From Oegoconia quadripuncta (lineage: Eukaryota > Arthropoda > Insecta > Lepidoptera > Autostichidae): a stretch of DNA of 64,000 nucleotides. The stretch covers positions 20,855,151 through 20,919,150 of the forward strand of contig OX438755.1 of the NCBI GenBank assembly GCA_949316235.1, written 5' to 3'. Shown piece by piece: positions 41,650-52,262 of the stretch. The stretch's first letter is position 1. Every line of letters starts with the position of its first letter. A program made the translations under genes and the position numbers. A model generated the notes under the pieces. It did not search any database. It saw nothing but the letters and a program-made list of their open reading frames with translations, and was not told the origin of the DNA.

Positions 41650-42262
41650 ACAAATGTCTTATAGAAAAAATACGCCGTCCAACTCGCTTCCGTGAGGCAT
41701 AGTACCTAGTACGCTAGCACTATTGCCCTGCTGAATGCATAAGCTCAGCTGCTGAGCAAAGTAGGCACCAGTCTTCACATCTTCAGAGGCGTGGACCAGT
41801 CTAACGGGTAAATCCTTTACAAATTGTTTCGTGTCAGAAGACCACGATCCCAATGTCTCCACTGCAAGCGCCGCAAACTCGTGGTTTATAGAGATTGACT
41901 CATATTTACGGCGCTTGTTACTTTGAGCTTGTTCAGCCGCGGTTCCAGCTCTTTGCGCAGTTCCTTATATATATATATATGAAACGGTGCCAAAGTATCC
42001 ACACAAGTTGCGTCCCATACCAAGGTGCGCCCCAAGCACCAGGGTACCAAGGTGGCTTCATCAGGTCTTTTCCCGTCGTCCCTGAATAAGCCACAAGGCT
42101 CCGGAGATGCCGGGACCGCTGCAATGGCGAGAGCGCGCCTAATTAACTGATTAATTGCACCGTGGCGATATGCGCGGCCGGCACTCTTCACGCAAGAGAG
42201 CCCGTGACGTCCTAGCTGGTCCACAACCTTACCACATGAACAGCGATGAGGTTCACACAACT
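41650..42262 (-). pseudogene. Retroelement C-terminus: zinc knuckle plus restriction-like nuclease motif
   Basis: On the minus strand the first frame (42260 downward) has [17 protein letters not shown], a Cys/His cluster, then [16 protein letters not shown] and [10 protein letters not shown]. The spacing RPD-x13-WD fits the PD-(D/E)xK pattern of restriction-like endonucleases. After an AT microsatellite (41969-41982) and frameshifts, the correct frame continues with [18 protein letters not shown] codons and then AVETLGSWSSD and QLSLCIQQGNSASVLGT (41870-41700). I recall this domain order at the C-terminus of reverse-transcriptase proteins in many invertebrates, but cannot name the clade. RT itself is absent by 5' truncation. 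At least two frameshifts make it dead. Confidence 0.65.
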
Positions 42263-42421
42263 TTTACTTTATATATCTTGACTCATGATATTTGCCCTCG
42301 GCGTTTATTGATCGATTTTTTTGCCTTGATCTAACTATACTTCGCACCAAAAATCGCAAATAGGACACTTATTGCTCCGTTGGCTCTACGAATGTTTGAA
42401 CGGAATATACTCGGAATGTAA

Positions 42422-42685
42422 CACGACATGTTTGGTGTAGTGGTTAGAAACTCTGACCACTATACCAAAAGGTTGCGGGTTCGAATCCCGCTAGGGGCAT
42501 ATGTTTGTGTGATGAACACGGACATGTGTACCCGAGTTATGGACGTATTCATTTATAATAACTATTTATTTACAAAAAAAAAAATATTTATGTAGTATAT
42601 CAATCATCTGGTATCCATAATACAAGCCTAATTGCTTAGTGTGGAACTAGATGACGGTGTGTGTATAACTAAGGATATTTAGTTT
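42422..42685 (+). repeat. SINE B, full-length
   Basis: ACGACATGTTTGGTGTAGTG, B-box GGTTCGAATCCCGC. The tail has GGAACTAGATGACGGTGTGT, with the GGCGC core mutated. Confidence 0.85.
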
Positions 42686-42984
42686 GTTTATTACCCTCCT
42701 TCCTGCAACAAGTTGTGATAGACTAAAGTAAGTATTCACCAGCTTGAACTAAAACCATTTTCGGCCCCTTTCTTGGGATATAAAATTTCAAAATATGAGC
42801 ATACTATGGTATCGTTTGGCAAAAGAATATTGCCTTAACGATTGAGATATTATATAGTTATAAAGGCTCGGCAACAAGTAGTCAGTTAATCATATACTGA
42901 CGATACGCCTGTGATCCGTGTCGAAAATAAATGTAAGTGATATTTGGTTGGGTGAGTATTCATCTTGATTCCTGGTATGATTTG

Positions 42985-43157
42985 ACATGGACATAGACAT
43001 AGACGTAGACGTAGACGTAGACGTAGACGTAGGCGTAGGCGTAGGCGTAGGCGTAGACGTAGGCGTAGACGTAGGCGTAGACGTAGACGTAGACGTAGGC
43101 GTAGACGTAGACGTAGACGTAGACGTAGACGTGGACGTGGACGTAGACATAGACATA
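42985..43157. repeat. Hexamer minisatellite (GACGTA/GGCGTA)n
   Basis: About 28 units of 6 bp. Interior units are GACGTA or GGCGTA, and GACATA units are confined to the two ends. Being 6-bp and stop-free, it leaves several frames open (for example TSTSTPTP and YVYAYV on the minus strand), which should not be read as proteins. Confidence 0.9.
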
Positions 43158-43390
43158 TTTATTTGACACCACACTATAGCAACAACAATATTAATAAAAA
43201 TAAGAAAATTATCACAATATACAGAAACTGATTTTGAAATGCGGTGAGTGCAGTGTGATGTCAAAAATGGACTCCATCTCAGCGTATGCTGTAGCAATTG
43301 TTACAGCTCGGGTTTTCAGAGGAGCCCAACATCAAGAGCCTCCGACGCGATGCGGAAAGTTGTACTAGTCGTACAAATCCATCCACATTT
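43158..43390. other. Unassigned stretch
   Basis: No gene or repeat recognised. Confidence 0.3.
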
Positions 43391-43733
43391 TAGTAGTGGT
43401 AGAGCCACGCTGTAAGCTATTAGCTTGCAGCATGAATGGGCCGGCTCGACCCGGGAAGTACCACCCTCTCGCAGAAGACCGACGTCTGAGTACTGGCATT
43501 TTGCCACTGCGCTTCGTCCGGTGAGCGAGGGCGCCGGAGGCCCACCTTCCAGTCTCTCTCCAGTATGGTAGCGGTATTTAAAGAGTTAGTACCCCAGAAG
43601 GGTACCAGCACTATTAGTGCTGGAGAATCCCTCATCGCTCAGGCTGCCCTACTTATTCTGGGGTGGACACCCTCCTCAAAGGCCGGCAACGCATCTGTGA
43701 CCCTTTTGGTGTTGCGGGTGCTATTGAATATTT
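43391..43733 (+). mobile_element. Element F, copy 1 (3'-truncated)
   Basis: AGTAGTGGTAGAGCCACGCT to GGTGTTGCGGGTGCTATTGA. Nearly identical to 45977-46300. It contains GAATGGGCCGGCTCGACC and AAAGGCCGGCAACGCATCTG. The poly-A end is replaced by other sequence. Confidence 0.75.
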
Positions 43734-43890
43734 ATACAGATAATTAATAAAATTACGACGAAGGAAAGAATAACATAAATATATGAAAGAGTAAATATGG
43801 GGAAGCAGTATGATAATATAATATCATTTGATGGCAAAAATGCAAAATATTCTGTCCGATGTTTTGGTTTTCAGACTTATATTGTTACTA

Positions 43891-44092
43891 GCTTTCCGCC
43901 CGCGGCTTCGCCTGCGCAGAAAAACTTTATCGCGGAAATTTGTTCATCCCGCGGGAACTACTCACTTTATCGGGATAAAAAATATATGTCAATCCAAGGT
44001 ATATTCTACCTATATCCCAAATTTCAACCAAATCCGTCCATCCGTTTCGCCGTGATTGAGCAACAAACATCCAAATTTTCGCATTTATAATA
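43891..44092 (-). mobile_element. Helitron-like non-autonomous element, best copy
   Basis: CTAGCTTTCCGCCCGCGGCT at the left; right end TTTCGCATTTATAATAGATA. Read on the minus strand it has a TC-type start, an AT-rich body (TTTATCCCGATAAAGTGAGT, CCCGCGGGATGAAC) and an end GCCGCGGGCGGAAAGCTAG followed by T. TC...CTAG ends and insertion before T fit Helitrons. A small GC hairpin (CCGCGG) lies just before CTAG. Confidence 0.55.
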
Positions 44093-44165
44093 GATAGATA
44101 AGATAAGATAAGATAAGATGTTTATTTACCAAAAAGGACCATACATAATTATACATTTGCTGTAG
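44093..44165 (-). repeat. LINE 3' tail with (TCTTA)n, reversed
   Basis: AGATAAGATAAGATAAGATA then TGTTTATTTACCAAAAAGGA. The same tail occurs near 30310 and 52215. Confidence 0.55.
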
Positions 44166-44717
44166 CGTCCACACTAGGCTAGGCCTGTATCGTGGATGCC
44201 AAAATTTCCATATTAGAGAAATAATTTCACTGGTCATTACATTTTATAAGTAACATTATCTGTTAAATTAGACTTAGGGAGATAGACATGCATGCAGAAC
44301 TAGACTTAGATGTAACTAGCACGTTAGAATTGTACATAATATTAGTTAGATTTCTACTTAGTATAGTTATGTCATACACTAAATTGATTTTAAGGCATAA
44401 AATCCAACAGGGCGCCCGCCGAAACACAAAATAAGCTATCTGCTTTTTTGGTTTTTATATTAGTATTATTTCTACCTAGAATAATTAAATGTTATACAGT
44501 AAATACCAAACGACATTATATTGTTACCTAAACTTGTCCGTCACAACACAACATTCACTTCACTTTGAAGATATCACAATCTCAAAGTAACATGCAATGA
44601 CAAAGCGCTGCTTCCTCATTTTATTTGTCTCCATTTGACAAACGAAATAACTTAAAACACGGAGACAGCTGTAACTCACTGTTATATAGTAATATAACAG
44701 AAGTAGTTTTATCTTCA
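44166..44717. other. Unassigned stretch
   Basis: No gene. AT-rich, with no clear match within the window. Confidence 0.3.
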
Positions 44718-45120
44718 TATACCGGATGAGTTTATTTACCGTAAGAATTGTTCGGTTTGATTCCTGCTGCTGAGTTCCATCATCGCACTACTAGGCATAA
44801 ACTTAAATTCCACCAACACCACCTAGACAGTTGGAAATCCACCACGGTGCGGTTCAGTAGACATTTCCTTCCACGTACCGTTACTTTTTGGAATAAGCTC
44901 CCAGCGGATGTCTTTCCGAACCGATACGATCTGGGAACCTTCAAGAAGCGAGCATATTCCTTCCTTAAAGGCCGGCAACGCCACTGCGGATCTTCCGTTT
45001 CCGTAGATGGTTATGGGCAGCGGTGACACTTACCATCAGGTGCGCCTCTTGCTCGTTTGCCCACCTCTTCAATAAAAAAAAAAAAAAAAATAGGGGATAT
45101 TAGGGTAAGTGAAATAGACA
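44718..45120 (+). repeat. Repeat L copy split by a LINE
   Basis: 44718-44746 (ATACCGGATGAGTTTATTTA) and 45091-45120 (TAGGGGATATTAGGGTAAGT) are the two halves of one L copy. Confidence 0.7.
44747..45090 (+). pseudogene. 5'-truncated LINE, C-terminus plus poly-A
   Basis: Encodes [20 protein letters not shown] then [20 protein letters not shown] and [20 protein letters not shown], a LINE ORF2 C-terminal tail with an open frame. The 3' UTR ACCATCAGGTGCGCCTCTTG resembles element F, and the copy ends in a 17-A run. A recent insertion with an intact remaining frame but no RT. Confidence 0.85.
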
Positions 45121-45653
45121 ATCTGTTTGTCGAGAATCAATCTACATTAAATTCGCATGATGTGTATTATACCAATCGGGCCAATATACAACATGTAACA
45201 GAATTAACGCAAAACCTCATACACCCCAAATGATTTATAATTTAATAAATCCATCTGCATAACTATTCAAATAATTTAAGGAATATCTTAAAAGTTACTA
45301 GCATTTTAAGTTATCGTGTCCACATCATTTGATTAATAATTCTACAAAGTTTACTACCAGTTGTCAGTTACCCATTCGTGGAAAAACCATCTGTCACCAC
45401 ACAGTTATTGGCGGGAAAACCAGTTGCAAAAGAAAAACGAAGAAAGAAGATTGGTAGCAAAAGCAATTTATTTAAAATAATAAGGGCGTGGTCGTATCAC
45501 ACAAACTCTAGAACAACTCTAGAATTGATCTCAATTTAATTAAAATTTTTGAAATTATTACCTATATTTATTAACATAGTGCAATCGGCTCTACTTCCGA
45601 TTCTGAACAAACTAATTTCTGGTTTTGCGTTAATTCTGTTACATGTTGTATAT

Positions 45654-45976
45654 ATCACTTCTTATGGACCAGAGGTGACAACCAACTAAGAAGACGAATT
45701 GTCAATCAACGGTTTTTATTGTTAACACTTCACAAACGAAAAATAGAATTAATTATGACCTAGACTTAGCCTAGACCTAAGTGCCGAGATACGGAGCCTA
45801 TGCAACGTCCGAACCCTATTGAGAGCGCCGCCAAAGTGCTAGTCCCGTCGCTCGGTCCCACGCCTCTCGTCAGTGGTAGGATGTGACGCGTGCTCTGAAG
45901 TTAGCGCAGCTGACTGGTCAGATGGTCGTGTCGTGTTCCTCACTTCACAGGCATTATGAGACGGACACGGTTATAA
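45654..45976 (-). repeat. Possible solo LTR inside the TIR element
   Basis: Bounded by 5-bp TATAT duplications together with 46386-46388. On the minus strand it starts GTGTATTATAACCG, has AATAAA (CAATAAAAACCG) about 60 nt before its end, and is much more GC-rich than its surroundings (GAGCGCCGCCAAAGTGC). These traits suit an LTR, but TG...CA ends are not clean. Confidence 0.4.
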
Positions 45977-46384
45977 TACAGTAGTGGTAGAGCCACGCTG
46001 TAAGCTATTAGCTTGCAGCATGAATGGGCCGGCTCGACCGGGGAAGTACCACCCTCTCGCAGAAGACCGACGTCTGAGTACTGGCATTTTGCCATTGCGC
46101 TTCGTCCGGTGAGCGAGGGCGCCGGAGGCCCACCTTCCAGTCTCTCTCCAGAATGGTAGCGGTATTTAAAGAGTTAGTACCCCAGGAGGGTACCAGCACT
46201 GCTGGAGAATCCCTCATCGCTCAGGCTGCCCTACTTATTCTGGGGTGGACACCTTCCTCAAAGGCCGGCAACGCATCTGTGACCCTTTTGGTGTTGCGGG
46301 TGCCCATGGGCGGCGGTGATTGCTTTCCATCAGGTGACCCGCATGCTCATTTGCCGCTCTCTCATATAAAAAAAAAAAAAAAAT
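45977..46384 (+). mobile_element. Element F, complete copy 2 (about 400 bp)
   Basis: Same 5' boundary as copy 1 (AGTAGTGGTAGAGCCACGCT) and a full 3' end: CCATGGGCGGCGGTGATTGC, CATCAGGTGACCCGCATGCT and a 15-A run. No ORF spans it. A fixed 5' end, short length and LINE-like 3' end indicate a non-autonomous element mobilised by a LINE. AATAC may flank it as a short duplication. Confidence 0.7.
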
Positions 46385-46568
46385 ACACTATATTGGCCCG
46401 ATTGGTCACGAAACATTTTGTAAAATTAATAACATGAGGTATTGAATAGTGTTCGACTCCATATTTAGCACAGCTTGTGCCATCGTTAATAAATATCACA
46501 TATAAATTATTTGGCTGTTGAACTGTCAAGTGTATGCAACGGGTGTTTTTTAAATAGGTATAGTTACT

Positions 46569-46712
46569 CAAAAAAAAAATATGAAAACATCCATAACTCG
46601 GATTCACATGTCTGTATTCATCGTACAAACATAATGATCCAAACGGAATTCGAACCCGCAACCTTTTCGGATAGCAGTCATAGTTTCTATCCACTACACC
46701 TAACAGGTCAAT
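46569..46712 (-). repeat. SINE B, partial, reversed
   Basis: ACATCCATAACTCGGATTCA to CACTACACCTAACAGGTC. The B-box is degraded (GGAATTCGAACCCGC). The tail is missing. Confidence 0.75.
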
Positions 46713-46764
46713 AATGTTTTCAGGTGTATGAATGTAGATATGTAGATTTGTGTTTTTCTTTTTA

Positions 46765-46895
46765 AACATAACGGGTTAGCACTTGACATCACACCTGATG
46801 TTAAATGAAGATGAGCCCGAAGGTGAAAGCATACTGACCCAGAACCCCCATCTTATTTGGGGGCCTGGCTATCTTATCTCTGACATCCGAAATGT
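46765..46895 (-). repeat. SINE A 3' part, reversed, diverged
   Basis: AACATAACGGGTTAGCACTT to GGCTATCTTATCTCTGACAT. Confidence 0.7.
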
Positions 46896-47433
46896 TACCT
46901 TCTGTACCTCTGGGTATGTCTAGGAATATCTCAATGGCCTAGGGCTACTTGAACACACTTACTGGTTAGATTTTGTGTTTTTTTTTTAATCCAACCCTGC
47001 TTTGTTAGAGAGATTTCATTCTCATAATTTACTCTAATCAACTGGTGTCATAAAAATATTATTGGATTTTAGTCTGGGATAAAATAAGGCTTATAAATAT
47101 TTGAATACAATTTCGATTACTTTTTTGAAAGTATCCTTGAAAGTACGAAATCGTTCCCTTATTTTGATAAGGGAACGATTTCGTCCATTCTGTATGCAAC
47201 TTAAAGGTTTGAAGACAAATATTTCAACCTTGTATCCCCAAGACCCTCATCTTTATTGGATGCCACACCCGACCTGACCCGTAGAAAATGAAATAGTGCC
47301 TTTGAAATAACGAGGTCTGGTTGGGCAATAGTTTACGAAGGTGTGCCAATATATGCGATAATAATTCGTTCGCTCAGAAACGGCGTAATCAAGACGAATT
47401 TATCGAAAACTTGCGCTTCAAAATCGGTCAAGC
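46896..47433. other. Unassigned stretch
   Basis: Holds a small inverted repeat around 47150-47190 (AAATCGTTCCCTTATTTTGA / TAAGGGAACGATTTCG). No gene. Confidence 0.35.
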
Positions 47434-47512
47434 CACACAAACATTTACCCTTCGCGGTATTCGAACCCGCAATCGTCGGTTTCACAGACAGGGTCACATC
47501 GGTCGTCATTAT
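47434..47512 (-). repeat. SINE C head, reversed
   Basis: ACACAAACATTTACCCTTCG, then GTATTCGAACCCGCAATCGT and ACAGGGTCACATCGGTCGTC. Confidence 0.75.
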
Positions 47513-48435
47513 ATTTAAATAAAATGCCAGACACCCTTTACCTGGCCTCAAATATATCTTGTAATGTGAGAGCCAGGTAAACCAGAGATCTGAATGTAAA
47601 CAAATTCATCCTCTGAACCTTCAATTTCTAATATTCAAATTTTGGCAATCATTCTCTCTGAATACGCCCGGATATCGATTTTGAATCGGATTAGATCGAA
47701 TGACAAATTTCGCTTGCTCTTATTGAGTTTCTGAACGTAATAAGACGGCCATTTTAAAAATAATTCTTGTGACAATACATCGCCGTATAGCTCCGTAACT
47801 GGGCTTTTTGGCGGGAACTCGGCGAGTGAAGTAGCATTTTTCTTTATAATTCTTATAATTTGTGCATTCTAATTTTTGAAGCTTAATAATGGCAGAATAT
47901 TGTGCAGCAAACGTTAGTGATGGTGTACAAGTGAAGGGAAGTGTAAATTAAAGTGCGTAACGGAGCTTTCGGGTTCCCACAAGAAGCCGCCAAAATCTTT
48001 TGTAAAGCATTCTGCCACTTTACTGAAGAATGACTTGACCGTGACTAGACTCTGTATACGCCAAGTATACGACGAATTACTTGTTTTGACTGAGACTGAC
48101 TTACAAACTGAAGAAATAAGAGAAATAAGACATGGCTGTTATGGGCTAGATCCCTTTGCCTTCTCCTAGAGGAGAGAATGAAACGAAAAAAAAAAGAAAA
48201 GTATTATTATACTTTTCTTTTTTTTTTCTGTGTGTAATATCTATATATTTTTCGGTGTTATTAAATTATTCCGCTATATTATAAGCTAGTCCTATATTCA
48301 AACCATTATTGCTATAAATCTGAATGTTTTGTCTTTTGTCAATTGTGTTCCTATATCAGTGATGTTTTGTTAATGTATTGTTCTATCTTTTAAGTATCGC
48401 TCTTTGTCTGCAATAAAAAACTTTAAATTGGTTTT
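47513..48435. other. Unassigned stretch
   Basis: A plus-strand ATG at 47889 opens MAEYCAANVSDGVQVKG but stops within 20 codons. I cannot assign it. No other gene seen. Confidence 0.3.
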
Positions 48436-48570
48436 TCCTTCCGAGCGTTTGAAGAAATCTCTTACAGAGATAAGCTCGCCTTTTGTATATTGAAATTTCT
48501 GTCCTATGTTTGTTCAATTTATGTTTGTATACTTATATGCAATAAAGTGTTAAATAAACAAATAACTAAT
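48436..48570 (+). repeat. LINE-H 3' end, copy 2
   Basis: CAGAGATAAGCTCGCCTTTT and TATGCAATAAAGTGTTAAAT, matching 13100-13190. Confidence 0.7.
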
Positions 48571-48638
48571 GTTTCAATAAGATAAAATCTATTAATTAAA
48601 TTATAAATAATAAAAATGAAATAAATATTTATACACAC

Positions 48639-48863
48639 ACACACAGCGCCATCTAGTTCCACACTAAGCAACTAGGTTTGTATTATGGATGCCGGATGAT
48701 TGATAAACTACACTATTTTGTAAATAAATACATATATAAATGAAATACATCCATAACTCGGGAACACATTGTATTCATCATACAAACATATGCCCCTAGC
48801 GGGATTCGAACCCGCGACCTTTTGGTATAGCAGCAGAGTTTCTAACCACTACACCAAACGGGT
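48639..48863 (-). repeat. SINE B, complete, reversed
   Basis: CACACAGCGCCATCTAGTTC at the left; GCGGGATTCGAACCCGCGAC and TCTAACCACTACACCAAACG at the right. Confidence 0.85.
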
Positions 48864-49028
48864 ATAACTTTATACAGGTATTCATCATCTTCTTGCCTTG
48901 GGGCCAATTTATTCAGAGGTTGGCGCAGTACGTCTTTTTCTTTCAACGTCCTCCACCAGCCGTAACGTCATTATTCAAGCCCTTTTCATTCCTATCACCC
49001 TTCACACAATCCATCCATCTTTTCCATG

Positions 49029-49165
49029 GTCTTCAATTCAATTCAATTCAAATACTCTTTATTGCACAATTAACAAAAGCTACACGAAGTCTTCCTCATC
49101 CTTTCCAACCATTGACATCTCTCTCTTAGTAACATCTCTTAGTTTTGAGCCAGTCGATATAACTA
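49029..49165 (-). repeat. LINE 3' tail with (ATTGA)n, reversed
   Basis: TTCAATTCAATTCAATTC then AAATACTCTTTATTGCACAA, a CR1-like 3' end with a pentamer tail. Confidence 0.55.
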
Positions 49166-49261
49166 TGTGACAAATTATTTTTTTTAGTTTATTTCATAAC
49201 TATTAATACACGGAAATGAAAAGAAACCTACGGCATAACTAAAAAAAATATATTTTTACTT

Positions 49262-49350
49262 ACTTATTGACTAGATACGCGTTTGACTACAATCTAACCT
49301 GATGGGAAGTGACGATGTGGCCGAAGATGAAGCAAGCGATCTCAGGCTGA
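49262..49350 (-). repeat. LINE-P 3' end, copy 3
   Basis: GACTAGATACGCGTTTGACT to GATGAAGCAAGCGATCTCAG. Confidence 0.7.
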
Positions 49351-49393
49351 ATAGACCTGCTCCGTTCCGTTACATCGATGACGAGATTATCAA

Positions 49394-49550
49394 TCAATCA
49401 AGTACACTTTATTGTACAAAAAAAATCTACAATGCACTTCATAAATAAAGCTTAAAAAAAATAATAATTGTACAACCAGGCGGTCTTATCGCTATTAAGC
49501 CAACCTTTGGGTAGAGAAAAAAAGTAGAACGGGATAAAAGCAAGTAGGTT
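49394..49550 (-). repeat. LINE-H-type 3' end with (ATTG)n tail, reversed
   Basis: ATCAATCAATCAAGTACACT and ACCAGGCGGTCTTATCGCTA, the reverse of the GCGATAAGACCGCC block seen at 57490. Confidence 0.65.
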
Positions 49551-49922
49551 GTGCACCAATGACTTAAAAAATATATAAAATAATAGATACCAAACAATAG
49601 ATTTAAACATACATACGTTAGATATGAACATCAACTTACATGCAATGATAGTGTAAAATATACCTACATATGTAGCGATAAATTGTTATATATACATATA
49701 CAATATATGTGACACCAAACAAAGAAAATATTGGATACTATAATTATCAAATCTCAGAACCACGAATATGGCAACAGTCAAGACGCTAGAAAATGTGCCT
49801 TGACTTGTGCTCTAAAAGTAAATGATGATTGTGCACGACACGACGTATAGACTTGGAAAGGGCGTTCCATAAACGTAAATTCCATAATAATTATTTTCGC
49901 CTTAAAAAGTAACGAAACTAAG

Positions 49923-49924
<2 letters not shown>

Positions 49925-49957
<33 letters not shown>

Positions 49958-50500
49958 AGCGTTTATTTGCATATTACAGAAACACATACAAAAATATTCG
50001 ACGCAACAATAATTCTGCTTGGTGTTATTCTTACACAATGTAGCCTTATTTCACAGTAATAAAAATAAATACTAAAATTAAATACAACTGTTACAACTTA
50101 TAATAGAGTTGTACGTGTATCTGTACCACAAATGGGCCATCGCTCAGTGTGGATCCTCACCTATAGCGGTAAGACACTGATTTTCAGCTAGTGCCCTACG
50201 AGAGAAAGCGAGGGTAGGGGTACCAGTGCAAAAATTTTCAATAACAACCATAAGTGTGTATTCAATAAAGATCATGTTGTACGGTGGTGTATAGTAATTG
50301 TATGGATCATAATGATACTCGTTTAAAATAATAATTGTCAAATGTGGACTTAACATAATTAACTAAATATCTACAACGCGAACGAGTTAATTTGTCTGTG
50401 AGCAGCTACCGCTAAGCTATTCGAAATGTTGCAAATGCTTTCGGAATATTCTTCTTTTGTATTTCTAGCAGATGTGCTTTAATTCGCTTCTTGAAAGAAA
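49925..50500 (-). pseudogene. LINE-D 3' end with (GATA)n tail, reversed
   Basis: A GATA microsatellite (49925-49957) is the 3' tail. Next come GTACCACAAATGGGCCATCG and GTGGATCCTCACCTATAGCG. At the right, minus-strand codons read FKKRIKAHLLEIQ. 5'-truncated. Confidence 0.7.
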
Positions 50501-50961
50501 ACTATGTAGCAATTAACATAAATCTATGTGGGAAAACTGATCGTAAAATGTATGTATTTTGATTTGGTCATATAAATTTTCATTATTTCTATTATCAGAC
50601 TGCATTCAAAAGAAGTCATTCATTTTCAATAAGACGAACCCATTTACCAAGAACAATTGACCATCAAGTGACATTCGTGCCAAGTACGCCCGTATTCCGA
50701 GGTTTTTATTAGGGTTCCGCGGATAAAAAGGCCCCTTATAATTTAGGGAACTTCACTCCGGACTCCTTTTCGTTTTTTTTTTCGTAATCAAATGGATTTT
50801 TTGTAACTGAAGGCTTATTAAGAATCGAGTTTACGACCCTTCGTCTCGTTTTTGTTCTTTTGAGAAGAAAGTTTACTGTGATTGTTCTTTTGATGCTGTA
50901 AAATGTGGATACTTGTAGATTATGCAATGATGGCAGATGATTATGTAGGTTTGTGTATATA
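50501..50961. other. Unassigned stretch
   Basis: No gene or repeat recognised. Confidence 0.3.
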
Positions 50962-51058
50962 ATACTAGCTTTCCGTCCGCGGCTCCGCTTGCGTGGATTA
51001 ACTTTATCCCGGAAATTAGTTTACCGAATTCCATCCAAAGCCGTTTTTTTCGTTATCA
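50962..51058 (-). repeat. Helitron-like fragment
   Basis: CTAGCTTTCCGTCCGCGGCT at the left. Truncated after about 95 bp. Confidence 0.5.
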
Positions 51059-51089
51059 CACTCGCAAGTAGGTACATACAATAATGTCA

Positions 51090-51265
51090 TAATGTCACGC
51101 CTGTTTCCCATAAGGGTAGGCAGAGACCACAGACTTCCACTTGCTACTATCCTGACACACCTCTTCTGCTTCCATCACTCTCATATGGTTGTTCATACAT
51201 GCTCGTCGGTTTAGGGTACTCTTGACTTGGCCTTTCTTTAAAACGTCCCCGATTTGATGGAATAA
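51090..51265 (-). pseudogene. RTE-type LINE C-terminus
   Basis: CATACATGCTCGTCGGTTTA and CTTGACTTGGCCTTTCTTTA are the reverse of the LKKGxVKSTLNRRACMNN codons also present at 55985-56070. Confidence 0.65.
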
Positions 51266-51340
51266 GATTATAGGTAAGTATAGGTAAGTTAAACTAGTAT
51301 AAGTATCGACAGACTACCGATATAATCGATGATATTTAAC

Positions 51341-51637
51341 CGCCTCCGTGGCTCAATGTAAATCAACATTGGGTTTACGATTCGGATGTCGCGGGTTCGA
51401 TACCCATCGGGGTACATGTTTAAGTACTCGGTTTGGTTGGTGGTAGGGCATTTTAAATGTCCGCCTGGCTAGCTACCACCATCTTATCTAAATCTGCCGC
51501 CAAGCAGTAATGTTAATAGCATTGCTATGTTCCGGTGTCAGAGGTAAGATAGCCAGTCCCCCAAATTGGCGTTTCCGGGTCCGTACGCTTCCACCTTCGA
51601 CTTCATCTTCCCTTAACATCAGGTGTGACTGCGTTAT
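51341..51637 (+). repeat. SINE A, near complete, 3'-truncated
   Basis: CCGCCTCCGTGGCTCAATGT to CTTAACATCAGGTGTGACTG. The tail is lost. The B-box has one change (GGTTCGATACCCATC). Confidence 0.83.
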
Positions 51638-51916
51638 AACATTCATTCAATCCTTAGAAGCCACTCTTGACAAAAATGCAATTTATTTCGAGAGCAATAA
51701 CCATTTCTACGGGACTCTTAACACGATAATATCAATCGTATCATTCCTCATCATTTCCGCTGAAACCAATAACATGTATTTGTTTGTGTCTTTCTAAAGA
51801 AAAGTACTTGGCATTGTATAGTTTCGGGCATGAATCGTACATTCTTTGTATAAAACAATGGCTTCTTTTTATCTTTGTATTAAAATGTGTACTTTGCTTA
51901 CGTCATCATCAAATTT

Positions 51917-52000
51917 ATACCGGATGATTTTTTTTACTGCAAGGAAAAAAATTGGGCAGATTAGGTAAGTGAAATAGAAGTTATTGGCGTAGGTAGGTGA
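51917..52000 (+). repeat. Repeat L copy
   Basis: ATACCGGATGATTTTTTTTA and GGTAAGTGAAATAGAAGTTA. Confidence 0.65.
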
Positions 52001-52262
52001 CTTTTTTTTCTTTTCAAAACTATTATAGAATAAAGCGTTAATTGTGTCATTTAACACAATCCACATAATTGCATCATTAAATTAAATAAATAAAGAAAAC
52101 TTGAAGAAAACATGAGTTCCAAATAAATTTCGCATGAAGGAAGAAAATCACGCCAGTCGCATATGAATCGCCGGTCGGCGCCTGCGTTTAAATATGCGGC
52201 GAAATTACAGCCAATGTATAATTATGTATGGTCTTTTATTGGTAAATAAAAATCTCATTTAT

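Larger units (their letters stand above)
45171..46406. mobile_element. TIR DNA transposon with its right terminus split
   Basis: The left terminus 45171-45216 (ACCAATCGGGCCAATATACA...) pairs with 45621-45653 and then, after 735 bp of foreign DNA, with 46389-46406 (TATATTGGCCCGATTGGT). Removing the inserted part gives 46-bp inverted repeats and an element of about 501 bp. TATAT at 45649-45653 and 46389-46393 flanks the inserted DNA. No transposase is encoded, and the superfamily is unknown. Confidence 0.7.

Noticed and set aside
42890..43297. Minus-strand 135-codon ORF rich in TSTSTP
   Set aside because: It is just the hexamer minisatellite read in a stop-free frame; an alternating YVYV frame is equally open.
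47889..47960. THAP-like protein start (MAEYCAAN)
   Set aside because: The frame closes within 20 codons and the expected zinc ligands are not seen.
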